Source: Stentor roeselii (taxonomy: Eukaryota; Ciliophora; Heterotrichea; Heterotrichida; Stentoridae). From it: a stretch of DNA of 35,431 nt. This document shows positions 27,081 through 35,371 of this stretch, one piece after another. Made by a program: the position numbers and the translations under genes. Positions within the stretch are counted from its first letter, which is position 1; each line of letters starts with the position of its first letter. The notes beneath the pieces are model-generated. The model was not told where the DNA came from and searched no databases. It saw only the letters and a program-made list of their open reading frames with translations. The stretch is taken from contig RSEH01000361.1 of NCBI GenBank assembly GCA_006503475.1, positions 1 through 35,431 on the forward strand, written 5' to 3'.

Positions 27081-29387
27081 CTAAATCTCAGCCACAACCC
27101 TCTTAAAATACCCATCACGATATTCCATCATTTCATTCTGACTAATAACAATCGAAAAGGTTCCATCAAAGACCCCAACAGCCTTGTTATTAAACTTTCC
27201 AAGAGTCTTAAGTTCTCCAGTAGTCTTCAACTCAGCCTGTTCATCAAGTAAAAAATATTTATCACAAAGACTATTTTTTCCTCTCCCTCCAAACACGACG
27301 AACTTTCCACGATCATAAAAAACTCCTTGATTTCTAAGAGACATTGGAAGACTTTGACTCAATTCTTCCCATTCCCCTCGAAACCTTAAAATACTTTTCA
27401 AGACTTTCCCTTCAAATTCTCCTCCCATCAAATAAATAAAATCTCCAGAAGAACAAATTGCGAAATTTTTTCTGTAATTTGGAAGATTTTCAATTTTTTT
27501 CCATGTCTTCAAAGAAAAGTCAAAAAATTCTACCTCTGGGTTGTTTTCACCACTGACGACAAATAAGAAATTTTGATGCCAGACTGAAGAATGAAAAAAA
27601 TGTTGAGAATTTAAAGTGGGAAGATTTTGGTCTTCTTCTTGGATGATTATTGAAAAGTCTCCTGCAACGAAGGCTAATCCATGAGGAGTCGTTGTGAAAG
27701 ACCCTCCTTTTTTTAGATTTAAATGCTTTTCGATTACTACCGGGCGGTAAAGGCAAGGACAGTATTTTATCAGTTTGTTGTTTTCAAAGAAGTACGAAAA
27801 GTTTTCAGGAGACAAGTGATGGAATCCCTCTGAATGTTCAGTGATATCCAAGTGGAACTCCCCAGCAACATTTTCATCAAGATCTGCTTCTTGGAATGAT
27901 TTTTTCTTGTTTGCTAGAATTATTTCAGATTCTTCAGAGTCTTTTTTTTTAAATTCGAATTTTTTTTCGTATGGTGGAGAATTTTTGAATGATATCGCAC
28001 TTGGAGATATCGCCGGGTAGTTCTTGTGAACTTTTGAGGGAAGTTCAGGAGAGTCTTGAAGGTCCAGCATTTTTTTACTGATTTTTATGATTTCTAGTTT
28101 TTCTCTACAAACCTGCACTGAAAGGGTAGAAACTTCATTTTCAACAATCTTTAAAATGATTCCTCCGAGTTTATTTCTTGAAAAGTAAGGAAGTCCTAAT
28201 AACTGATGATCAAGATTTTTAGAGACTTTAAAAGTAAGTTCGTCTTTTCTCTTCATGTTAAAAACTGCTTCATGGCCGTAGAAAACTTTTGATTTTTTCG
28301 AAGTACCTGAAACCAGGTCTTCATCAAAAAAAATTTCTAAAGTTTCTTCAATTCGAAAAACTGAAAAATCATGAAGTTCAAAAAAATCTTGTTTTTCATC
28401 AAGTTTCAACTTTTTCATTCCAATGACTTGAGACTGCAAATGAAGAGTCAAGTTTTCTTCAGCATTTTCCAGAAGCTCTTTAGGAATAATGATAAATTGT
28501 CTGTCAATAACGACCCAAGGCAATATAAAATTTCCATTTTTATCTTTGATTATTCCGAAGTACTGCTGAAAACTCTGCATCTCTTCAGGTAAAAAAAAAT
28601 GATCAGGTCTTAAAATAATTTCTTCAGAATTTCTTAAAAGTTCTCGACTTGTCACGACTTCCGCATGTGAAACGTCTAAAATTTTTAAAACTATTCCTTT
28701 AAACTTTCCTTCTGTGAATAAAAAGTCACCTTCTGAGTATTCTTCAAAAATTGTTTGTTTTGATGAAAAAATATTTTCAGCCTCAATAAAGAGCTGGATG
28801 AAGTTTTCATTATTTTTCAAGGAAAGTTCATCATCAGTCGAAAGAAGACTTTCAGAAAGACCTGATTTAGAATCGTTTAACATAAAATAATGAATTTTTT
28901 TGAAAGTGTTTAAAAATCGCAATTTTTGTGCAGGTTTTTTTGAACCTTGGAATGAACAAAGCAGGTTTTTTGGGATTTTTTTCAAGATTTTTTGGTGAAT
29001 ATGAAGAAAACCTCGAGAAATCAAGAAAGATTTTACCTCTTGTGAGTCATTTTTTATCTTGCAGAGGTATTTTTTTAGTGTTTCTGGAATGTTTTTTGTT
29101 GAATTCGATTCTAGCTTTGATGTAGGAGTTTTCGTTAAAGAGTCCTTGATTTTTATACGTAACGGGCGGTTTTTATTCAGATGTTCCTGGTAAGAAGTGT
29201 TATTTGAAATTCGCTGATCTTCTATGAAAACTTCGAAATCTGTGATTTTTAAAAAAGACTTGATCTCTGCTTTCAGCTCGTTGAAAGATTCAGGGATATT
29301 CGGCACTTTCGTAACTTGAGACTTGTAGATAAAAGTGTGAAAGTTTTCTGGACTTTTCGAATGTTTTACTGAGCAACAGGCTCCCAT
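27081..29387 (-). CDS. Acyl-anchored kelch protein, copy B
   Basis: The 768-residue protein begins MGACCSVKHS, a dual acylation signal: Gly2 for myristate, Cys4/Cys5 for palmitate. Residues about 22-82 look like a small ubiquitin-like or PB1 fold (FEVFIEDQRI...RPLRIKIKD). The middle, about 105-435, shows two blocks that recall degenerate trypsin-like domains: RGFLHIHQKIL...GKFKGIVLKIL, then NFILPWVVIDRQFIIIP...DFSVFRI...LLGLPYFSRNKLGGIILKI. The usual catalytic His and Ser positions are not conserved, so any such domain would be a pseudo-enzyme. Residues about 560-768 hold kelch-type repeats (FFDFSLKTWKKIENLP, FIYLMGG, KFVVFGG, then EYRDGYFKRV), likely a propeller. An inner-membrane-face scaffold is inferred. 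It is convergent with copy A (173 bp) and in tandem with copy C. Confidence 0.85.
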   Translation of the reverse strand: MGACCSVKHSKSPENFHTFIYKSQVTKVPNIPESFNELKAEIKSFLKITDFEVFIEDQRISNNTSYQEHLNKNRPLRIKIKDSLTKTPTSKLESNSTKNIPETLKKYLCKIKNDSQEVKSFLISRGFLHIHQKILKKIPKNLLCSFQGSKKPAQKLRFLNTFKKIHYFMLNDSKSGLSESLLSTDDELSLKNNENFIQLFIEAENIFSSKQTIFEEYSEGDFLFTEGKFKGIVLKILDVSHAEVVTSRELLRNSEEIILRPDHFFLPEEMQSFQQYFGIIKDKNGNFILPWVVIDRQFIIIPKELLENAEENLTLHLQSQVIGMKKLKLDEKQDFFELHDFSVFRIEETLEIFFDEDLVSGTSKKSKVFYGHEAVFNMKRKDELTFKVSKNLDHQLLGLPYFSRNKLGGIILKIVENEVSTLSVQVCREKLEIIKISKKMLDLQDSPELPSKVHKNYPAISPSAISFKNSPPYEKKFEFKKKDSEESEIILANKKKSFQEADLDENVAGEFHLDITEHSEGFHHLSPENFSYFFENNKLIKYCPCLYRPVVIEKHLNLKKGGSFTTTPHGLAFVAGDFSIIIQEEDQNLPTLNSQHFFHSSVWHQNFLFVVSGENNPEVEFFDFSLKTWKKIENLPNYRKNFAICSSGDFIYLMGGEFEGKVLKSILRFRGEWEELSQSLPMSLRNQGVFYDRGKFVVFGGRGKNSLCDKYFLLDEQAELKTTGELKTLGKFNNKAVGVFDGTFSIVISQNEMMEYRDGYFKRVVAEI

Positions 29388-29565
29388 TTATGGAAAAATT
29401 TAAATCATTGGAATGAAGAAGATATCTAATGAATCAATAACAAGAAAAGAAGGACTTAACGAAAATATTCGATTAAAAATATCTGAGTAATTACTTTAAA
29501 CATTATTTGATACAAGATTTCTAAATATTTTAACTATTTTTATCTTTCTAAATATTTTAACTATT

Positions 29566-31839
29566 CTAATTTACCCCGATATTTACTTGACTAAAAAAGC
29601 CGTCCTTATACTCAAGCGCATGTTTTTCACTAAAAACAAAAGAATAAACTCCATTCAAATATCCAAAAGCCTTCCGACTAAACTTCCCTTTAACTAAAAG
29701 TTCCCCAGTTTCCAAATGATTAAACTCAAGATCAAAAACAAAATAACGATCATTCAAAGTATTTTCACTTTCCCCAGCAAACAATATAAACCGATCCCTA
29801 TCAAAAATAACTCCCAAATTTTTCAATAAAACAGGTAAAACCACCTTAAGTTTAACCCAATCCTCATCAAACTTAAAAATATCTCTGGAAATAACTCCAT
29901 TTTTTCCCCCACCCATCAAAAACAAAGACATTCCCGAAGAACAAACAGCAGCTTCTTGTCGATCTTCAGGAAGACTTGGACAATTTATCCAAAATCTTTC
30001 TTTAAAATCGAATTTTTCGACTTTTTTATTATTTTCTCCGCTGATTACAAAAAGATTCTCTTGATGCCAAATAGAACAATGGAAAAAATGAGGAGAATTT
30101 AACTTGGGCAGGACTTCATCTTCTTCTTTAATAATCAAGGCGATTTCACCGACGATGTAAACCAATCCCGCTGGAGTCGCTGTGAAAGACCCGCCTTCTT
30201 GCATAGTTAAAAACTTTTCAACAATGACAGGGTTGTAAAGTTCTGAAGAATATTTAATGATTTTGTTGTTAATAAATGTGTAAGAATAGCACGTTGCAGG
30301 ATTTTCAGGCATTTCTAATGACATTGAAAAATTTCCTTCAATTTCCACCTCGTTTATTCCAGCTTCATGAATTTGTTTGTTGTAAACTTGAAAGTTTTCT
30401 TCAACTGGAGTTTCTCCTGGAGTTACTAAAATTTGCTTTTCAGGGACTTGAGGAGGGTTTTTGAATTGAATTTCACGAATACTGACCCTGTACTGAGGTT
30501 GAGAGTTTTTTTCTCGGGCAGAGGCGATTTTATTCATCAAGGTGATGATAGTGAAAATATCTAGAAAAGTCACTTGAAAGCCTAAGACCCGGGTGACTAT
30601 TCCTGCAAGTTTTGAATGAGAAAAAAGCATATACCCGAAAAACAAATGATTTATTTTTTCATTTATAATCAGTTCATTTTCATTGAATTTCTTCAGGTCA
30701 AAAGTCTTCCCGTCGCCATATGGAAGTTTAGCTCTTTTCTTGATTTTACCTGAAAATGACTCGGGTAAGGAAAAATCAAGATTTTTTTCGAATTTATAAA
30801 CAGAAAATTCTAGTTTTGAGAAGTTTTTATCAGGAGTGTCTATTTTTGTTATGGTTAATTTGTGTAACTTGCCTCGGAGTGATAATTGAAGGACTTCAGA
30901 ACTGGAGATTTCTTGAGGGATTAATACGAAGTACTCGCTTATCACGAACCATGGGAATAGAAATGAACCGTTTTCGTCGAGGACTGAGCCGAGATAATCA
31001 TTTATTTGATTTTCGGGCTGGTCTGGAAGGTTGTAAGTTGAAGAAGGATTTTTTATTTCACTTGAAATTTCAACAAGTAAACTCTGAAAAACGATTTCTG
31101 CTGAAAAAGGGTCAAAAATCTTGATTAAAACACCTAAAAATACTCCTTGTCCAAATAAATAATCTCCAATTTTCAGCCTGTCAAATGTTTTAACCTTAGA
31201 ATTCAACACATTTGGGTTATTTTCGCTTCTTTCAACAGAAACCAACTCATGATCCACCCAAATTTTTAAATTATTTTCTTTTTGTAAAGCTTTTTCAATG
31301 AACAATTTTTTAAGATCTGATGATTTTTTTGTAATTATCTTGAAAAAACAGATTTCTTGAAAAGTGTTGAGATAAGAAAGGCTTCTGATGATTTTCTTTC
31401 TGGACATGAACTCACATTGCAAGTCTTTTGGAATTCCTCGGCTGAAGTAGGAAAGACTTATGAAGATGAAACCTTCACCGATTATTAATGCTCTTAACTC
31501 TAAGAATTTTGCTGTCACTTTGCAGAGGTTTTGATGGTACTCTGGGCAGATGTTCTTGCAAAAATCGGTCTCGGGCTCGAAGGTTTTTAGAGATTTGGAA
31601 GGATTTTGGAGCTCTGTTATTGTGAAATGAGCTCGGCGTTTTAAAACTTTTGAGTATGTTTCTTGGTTGTTTATTGGAATGCCGTTGGCGGAGAGGGTGA
31701 AATCTTTAATTTGATATTCGGATTTAATTAATGCTAAGACTTTTCGATACTCACTCGGAAGTTGTTTTCTATCGATATTCTTAACAGTTCCATTGTAAAT
31801 AAGTTGATCTTTTCCACTCCCACAGAAGCAAGCACCCAT
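29566..31839 (-). CDS. Acyl-anchored kelch protein, copy C
   Basis: The 757-residue protein starts MGACFCGSGK (Gly2, Cys4, Cys6) and aligns with copy B throughout. It has an N-terminal small domain (DFTLSANGIPINNQ...HFTITEL); a first middle block opening with GEGFIFISLSYF and closing with YLFGQGVFLGVLIKI; a second block with SFLFPWFVISEYFVLIP, EFSVYKF and FGYMLFSHSKLAGIVTRV; and a C-terminal kelch region (KFDFKERFWINCPSLP, LFLMGGG, RFILFAG). GEGFIFI resembles the G.GF.IS strand of trypsin-like proteases, but the His, Asp and Ser positions are replaced (Glu in EFSV, Phe at the Ser site), so no activity is expected. The number of differences from copy B shows an old duplication. The codon use is AT-rich but the frame is intact over 2.3 kb, so it is under selection. 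Confidence 0.85.
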   Translation of the reverse strand: MGACFCGSGKDQLIYNGTVKNIDRKQLPSEYRKVLALIKSEYQIKDFTLSANGIPINNQETYSKVLKRRAHFTITELQNPSKSLKTFEPETDFCKNICPEYHQNLCKVTAKFLELRALIIGEGFIFISLSYFSRGIPKDLQCEFMSRKKIIRSLSYLNTFQEICFFKIITKKSSDLKKLFIEKALQKENNLKIWVDHELVSVERSENNPNVLNSKVKTFDRLKIGDYLFGQGVFLGVLIKIFDPFSAEIVFQSLLVEISSEIKNPSSTYNLPDQPENQINDYLGSVLDENGSFLFPWFVISEYFVLIPQEISSSEVLQLSLRGKLHKLTITKIDTPDKNFSKLEFSVYKFEKNLDFSLPESFSGKIKKRAKLPYGDGKTFDLKKFNENELIINEKINHLFFGYMLFSHSKLAGIVTRVLGFQVTFLDIFTIITLMNKIASAREKNSQPQYRVSIREIQFKNPPQVPEKQILVTPGETPVEENFQVYNKQIHEAGINEVEIEGNFSMSLEMPENPATCYSYTFINNKIIKYSSELYNPVIVEKFLTMQEGGSFTATPAGLVYIVGEIALIIKEEDEVLPKLNSPHFFHCSIWHQENLFVISGENNKKVEKFDFKERFWINCPSLPEDRQEAAVCSSGMSLFLMGGGKNGVISRDIFKFDEDWVKLKVVLPVLLKNLGVIFDRDRFILFAGESENTLNDRYFVFDLEFNHLETGELLVKGKFSRKAFGYLNGVYSFVFSEKHALEYKDGFFSQVNIGVN

Positions 31840-32230
31840 ATTTATAAAGCTTCACTCAATGACAACTTTGGAAATCAAAGTTCTAAAATTCAAATAACTA
31901 TCAATAATTCCTAATCAGATCCTTTATTACCCAAATCAACTTGTAGGTCATGGTGAAGCTGAAAAAAAATCCATGGCATCAACACGGTGAACGCCTTGAG
32001 CACACTTCTGAACAACCCGAATATATGAGCCGTTTCTCCTAAGCAAGACTTGAAGTAATTCTTGACTTCTTGGAAAATGTTCAGGTTTTTATAGCAAGTA
32101 AAAATACAGAACAAAGGGATTTTACTGGGATTAAATGAGACTCAAGAATTATTGAAGAAGGTCATTCAATTATTTAAATTGCTCTCTGGAGAACACCTTG
32201 AAGTGAAAGTCTGGATGGTTATAATAATTG
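31840..32230. other. Spacer with broken coding-like sequence, strand uncertain
   Basis: Both strands look partly coding but neither gives an intact gene. Minus strand, about 32140-31911: ...NIFQEVKNYFKSCLGETAHI, then FGLFRSVLKAFTVLMPWIFF, with codon use like that of well-expressed genes here, but no ATG start and an in-frame TGA upstream. Plus strand, from an ATG at 31950: MVKLKKNPWHQHGE..., a TAA, then ARLEVILDFLENVQVFIASK, and after a one-base shift NETQELLKKVIQLFKLL. It may be a gene remnant or a gene with sequence errors. Confidence 0.3.
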
Positions 32231-32635
32231 ATGAGTAAAGTTAATGAACTGTCCCCTCGAGATAAAAAACTTCTCGATTCTTTTGATATCTCCATGTTCA
32301 AATCCGCTGTCGCTTATATTCAGAATCACAGATACAACTCTTCTCAGCCTACTTGGAATTCTGAGGGAAAATCACCACCTCAGCAAAAAAAAATTAAGGA
32401 CAAAGAACCTCCTCTCTTGCCAATGGAATCCAGAATCGCGATTCTATCCAAGAAGTATGGAAGCGACTCTTTTGCTGTCAAAACCAAGAAAAGCAATGAA
32501 AATCGAGCGAAAATCGTTGAAATTTTTCATTATAAGGCTAAGTCCATTGAAAGCAACACTCAGGAGCCTAGTCTTGATGAAAACGCGATAATTAAAAAGA
32601 AGGTTCGAAGGTCAAGTCATGTTTTTCAAAGATAA
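32231..32635 (+). CDS. Small basic protein, 134 residues, unknown
   Basis: I do not recognise this protein. It starts MSKVNELSPRDKKLLDSFD, has a short helix (ISMFKSAVAYIQNH), a Pro/Lys-rich middle (SPPQQKKIKDKEPPLLPMES), a second helix (SRIAILSKKYGSDSFAVKT) and a basic tail (KKKVRRSSHVFQR). It has no signal peptide or membrane span and is probably largely disordered and nucleic-acid- or cytoskeleton-associated, which is only a guess. It converges on the spastin-like gene, whose stop lies 18 bp beyond its own. Reasonable codon use and a complete ATG-to-TAA frame support a real gene. Confidence 0.55.
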   Translation: MSKVNELSPRDKKLLDSFDISMFKSAVAYIQNHRYNSSQPTWNSEGKSPPQQKKIKDKEPPLLPMESRIAILSKKYGSDSFAVKTKKSNENRAKIVEIFHYKAKSIESNTQEPSLDENAIIKKKVRRSSHVFQR

Positions 32636-32653
32636 CAGATTATTATGTAAATT

Positions 32654-33865
32654 CTATCTTACCCCGAACTCCTCATTCCATCTCAAATAAAACTCAATCG
32701 AATTCTTCTGAACACTAGGCCTAATAGCCCTTAACGCATTTTCAAAGTTTTTTTTCCCAATATGAAAAGTTTTCCCACTTTTCAATTCCTTATCACTAAG
32801 CCCCCTAACCGAGTCAAGAGCTGCTTCCTTACACAAGTTGCTCAAGTCACTTCCAGAGTACCCATCAGTAGCTTTAACAACATCTCTAAGTTCCTTACTA
32901 GTAAGCTTTGAGTTGTTATCCAGCAAGTTCTGAATAAGTAAAGTCCTAGTTTCACTATCAGGCAAAGGAATATAAATCCTTTTCGTCAATCTCCTTCTAA
33001 CAGCCTCGTCAAGTTCCTGAGGCCTGTTAGTAGCGGCGATGACCAAAACACGATCATCGCCGTTTGACCCGACGCCATCCATTTGAACTAAAAATTCAGT
33101 TTCCAGTCTTCTCGAAGCCTCATGTTGCCCTTCGCCTCGAGCCCCGAGTATCGAGTCGACTTCATCAATGAAAATGACGGAAGGTTGAAATTTCCGAGAA
33201 ACTGAAAAAAGTGCTCTAACAAGTTTTTCAGCATCTCCGTAGTTTTTAGAAGTAAGAGTCGCGGAACTGACACTTAAAAATGTTGCTTGACATTCAGAGG
33301 CCACTGCCTTGGCTAGCATTGTTTTACCTGTGCCAGGAGGACCGAAAAGCAAGATGCCCTTGGGAGGGGCTCGGAGGCCAGTGTAGATATGTGGGTAGAG
33401 AGTTGGGCGAATTATTGCTTCTTGTAGGATTTCTTTTGCTGTTGATAGACCTGAGATACTTTCCCAGGAGACTTTTGGAGACCTTTCGATTATTTCTTGC
33501 TCGATCATTGCTTCGTAGGAGTTGGAAGACTCGCGTTGGGGTGGGCGGCTTGAGACTCGAGTACTTGATCGGTTGTTGACTTTTAAGGATGATGGTGGAG
33601 AGATTAGGTTGCTTACTTGTTTTACCTCTTCTTCGTAAAAGTTGTCGCGTCTTGTTTGACAGTCTTCTGCCTTTTTTAGAAGGTTCTCGATTATTGCTTC
33701 TATTTGCACACGATATGCTCCGGTCTGTTGACTTCGAAGGATAAATAACTGGTTTAGGGCACTTTTGTAGTACTCTAGGGCGTTTGTATACCTCTTGCCA
33801 TCTGACTTTTAAATACCATACAAAAGGTTGGCAGATCTGATAAGTTCGTTCAGACTTTGATCCAT
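32654..33865 (-). CDS. Spastin-like MIT-AAA ATPase (microtubule severing), one 15-nt intron
   Basis: Exons 33865-33817 and 33801-32654 join across a 15-nt intron to give 398 residues. The short first exon plus the start of exon 2 complete an MIT domain (MDQSLNELIRSANLLYDGKR, then ALEYYKSALNQL, ending near residue 70). After a Ser/Arg-rich linker comes a spastin-type AAA module: SWESISGL, GLRAPPKGILLFGPPGTGKT (Walker A at 170-177), VIFIDEVDS (Walker B), ASRRLETEFLVQMDG, AATNRPQELDEAVRRRL (sensor 1 and arginine fingers) and TDGYSGSDL. The C-terminus FYLRWNEEFG matches the spastin end AYIRWNKDFG. Such ATPases form hexamers that pull tubulin tails through a central pore. Odd point: pore loop 1 reads LTSKNYGDAEK where spastin and fidgetin have K-Y/W-V-G, so the aromatic residue has moved by one. 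There is no membrane hairpin before the MIT domain. Confidence 0.93.
33802..33816 (-). other. 15-nt spliceosomal intron in the spastin-like gene
   Basis: On the minus strand it reads GTATTTAAAAGTCAG: GT start, AG end, A at position 10. If retained it gives an in-frame TAA after LLYGI. Removal restores NLLYDGKRYTNALEYY, a typical MIT helix pair. A 16-nt alternative ending at AAAAG shifts into a frame that soon stops. Confidence 0.93.
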
Positions 33866-33923
33866 TTAAAGTTACTACTCTTCAAAATCCACAATAACTT
33901 GAAATTAAAGTTTTATTAATTCA

Positions 33924-35015
33924 TTACAAGATCACTCTCTTTTTCCCCTTCCCTCGACTCACTGATCTCCTTGCCTGTTCAATTTTTCTATCAGCAATAG
34001 ACTGAGACAAATCAAGACACTTTTTTTTCCACTTCTCTTCAAGTTCTTGAGCCTCTTTCTTATTCTTCAAATCAACTTCTTCAAGTTGAATTCTAAGACT
34101 TTCTCTTCTTTTCTCAGCATCTTCAACAAGTAACTTGACTTTTTCAATATAAGTAAAATTTTCACAACAGTCCTGATGAGTAGTTTGAACACATTTACTT
34201 GGAAACTCATAAGAAAGTTTAAAGGACCTTGGAGTCGTCACATTTCTGTAAGTCGAAACAGAGGTTTCTTGATGAGTGAAGTGAAAACTCTTGTTTATTG
34301 ACCTGGCAGTGACAGGTCTTGAAGGCGGTTTAGCAGCAGGAATATTTCCTGAAACGCATCTTGAGATCCTTTTACCAGCAAGCATGACTCCTTCAGTCAC
34401 ATTTAAAATATCAATTAAATAATACCCCAAGTCATCTTCTAAGAACTCAAAAGCACAAGACAAGATAGATCCTTGAGTTGCATTCAAAAACTTTAAAATC
34501 TCTTCACTTAAACTTTTTAAAACTGTTGAAGAAAAAGAGACTTCTTTTGTATCGATTTCTTCATTTAAGTATTTTCCGTTTATCAAGTATTTTGAACTTA
34601 AAGGCTGAGAAGAGATGGAAAAGTCAGGCTTTGAATAAGAGCAAATGTGAAGAAATGGCTTCGTGTTTGATTGGATCTTTTGAAGGATCAGGTCTTTTGT
34701 TAGGGTTTTAGAAGTTAACTGGAAAATTAAGAGGTCGAAATGAGAGAGGTAAAGAAGTTTGCTTGTTTCTAGGCAGGGGTCTCTTGAGATTGCTATTAGA
34801 TTTTTAGAGTGACGGTCTGGGGTGAATTTATGAATTATTTTTCCGAGAGATGTTGAGTCTGACTTGTGTCTCATTATTAGACCTGAGGATGAGGTGTAGT
34901 ACCATGAGACTACTTCGTTGTTCTTGATTACTATTGTGTCCTAGGTTTTTTTTACGGTTATTCGGGATTTTAAATGTACCCGGCTTTTGCCCCATAATAA
35001 AGGTATTCCAGACAT
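33924..35015 (-). CDS. Unknown protein with C-terminal coiled coil, one 15-nt intron, 358 residues
   Basis: Exon 1 (35015-34956) encodes MSGIPLLWGKSRVHLKSRIT. After a 15-nt intron, exon 2 (34940-33924) continues DTIVIKNNEVVSWYYTSSSG and runs to the stop. The first ~180 residues look like a mixed alpha/beta domain (VVSWYYTSSSGLIMRH, KLLYLSHFDLLIFQLTS, FLHICSYSKPDF, ILSCAFEFLEDDLGYYLIDI). Then come a Ser/Thr/Pro-rich linker (PAAKPPSRPVTARS) and a charged coiled coil (about residues 285-340: KLLVEDAEKRRESLRIQLEE, ELEEKWKKKCLDLSQ), with a basic tail (SRGKGKKRVIL). The composition suggests a cytoskeletal or ciliary protein, but I cannot name it. It lies head-to-tail with the spastin-like gene, 58 bp upstream of that gene's start codon, the tightest same-strand pair here. 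Confidence 0.8.
34941..34955 (-). other. 15-nt spliceosomal intron near the 5' end of the coiled-coil gene
   Basis: On the minus strand it reads GTAAAAAAAACCTAG: GT start, AG end, A at position 10, with an in-frame TAG if retained. Removing it links a 20-codon first exon to a 22-codon extension upstream of the next internal Met (MRHKSDS), keeping frame. Confidence 0.87.
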
Positions 35016-35371
35016 TTTTACAATAAAGTTGGAATTGTTTAATATTAGCAACTTTAGGAGATTTAGATGGATTTGATGCATTTTTAGATACATCTTGAAT
35101 TGGGTGTTGTTTTATTATCAATATTATTCAATCAATAGAATTTAATGAGATCATCATCATCTATCAAAACCATCATTTAATCTAAAACTAAAAAATTCCC
35201 TTCTATTGATAAATCTAAAAAACTTAAAACCTTACATCAAAATTATTTTCATTACAATTATTTCAGATACCATTGAACCCTTTATTCCAATTCATAAAAA
35301 TCCTAATAAACCATCATCCTCACTAAATTCTTCTACCATCCTAATTATCCATCACATCTATTCCACTCATA
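35016..35371. promoter_or_regulatory. Divergent intergenic region, C-rich on the right side
   Basis: This spacer lies between the start of the coiled-coil gene (leftward) and the partial gene at the right edge. From about 35150 the plus strand is C/A-rich and G-poor (CCATCATCCTCAC, TACCATCCTAATTATCC), as seen before other plus-strand genes. It presumably contains both promoters; no specific motif was identified. Confidence 0.45.

Noticed and set aside
33810-33825. 16-nt intron alternative in the spastin-like gene (GTATGG...AAAAG)
   Set aside because: It leads into a frame that stops within a few codons and destroys the MIT helix, unlike the 15-nt choice.
34828-35121. 97-codon minus-strand frame overlapping the start of the coiled-coil gene
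   Set aside because: It is out of frame with the spliced gene, and the splice at 34941-34955 explains the region better.
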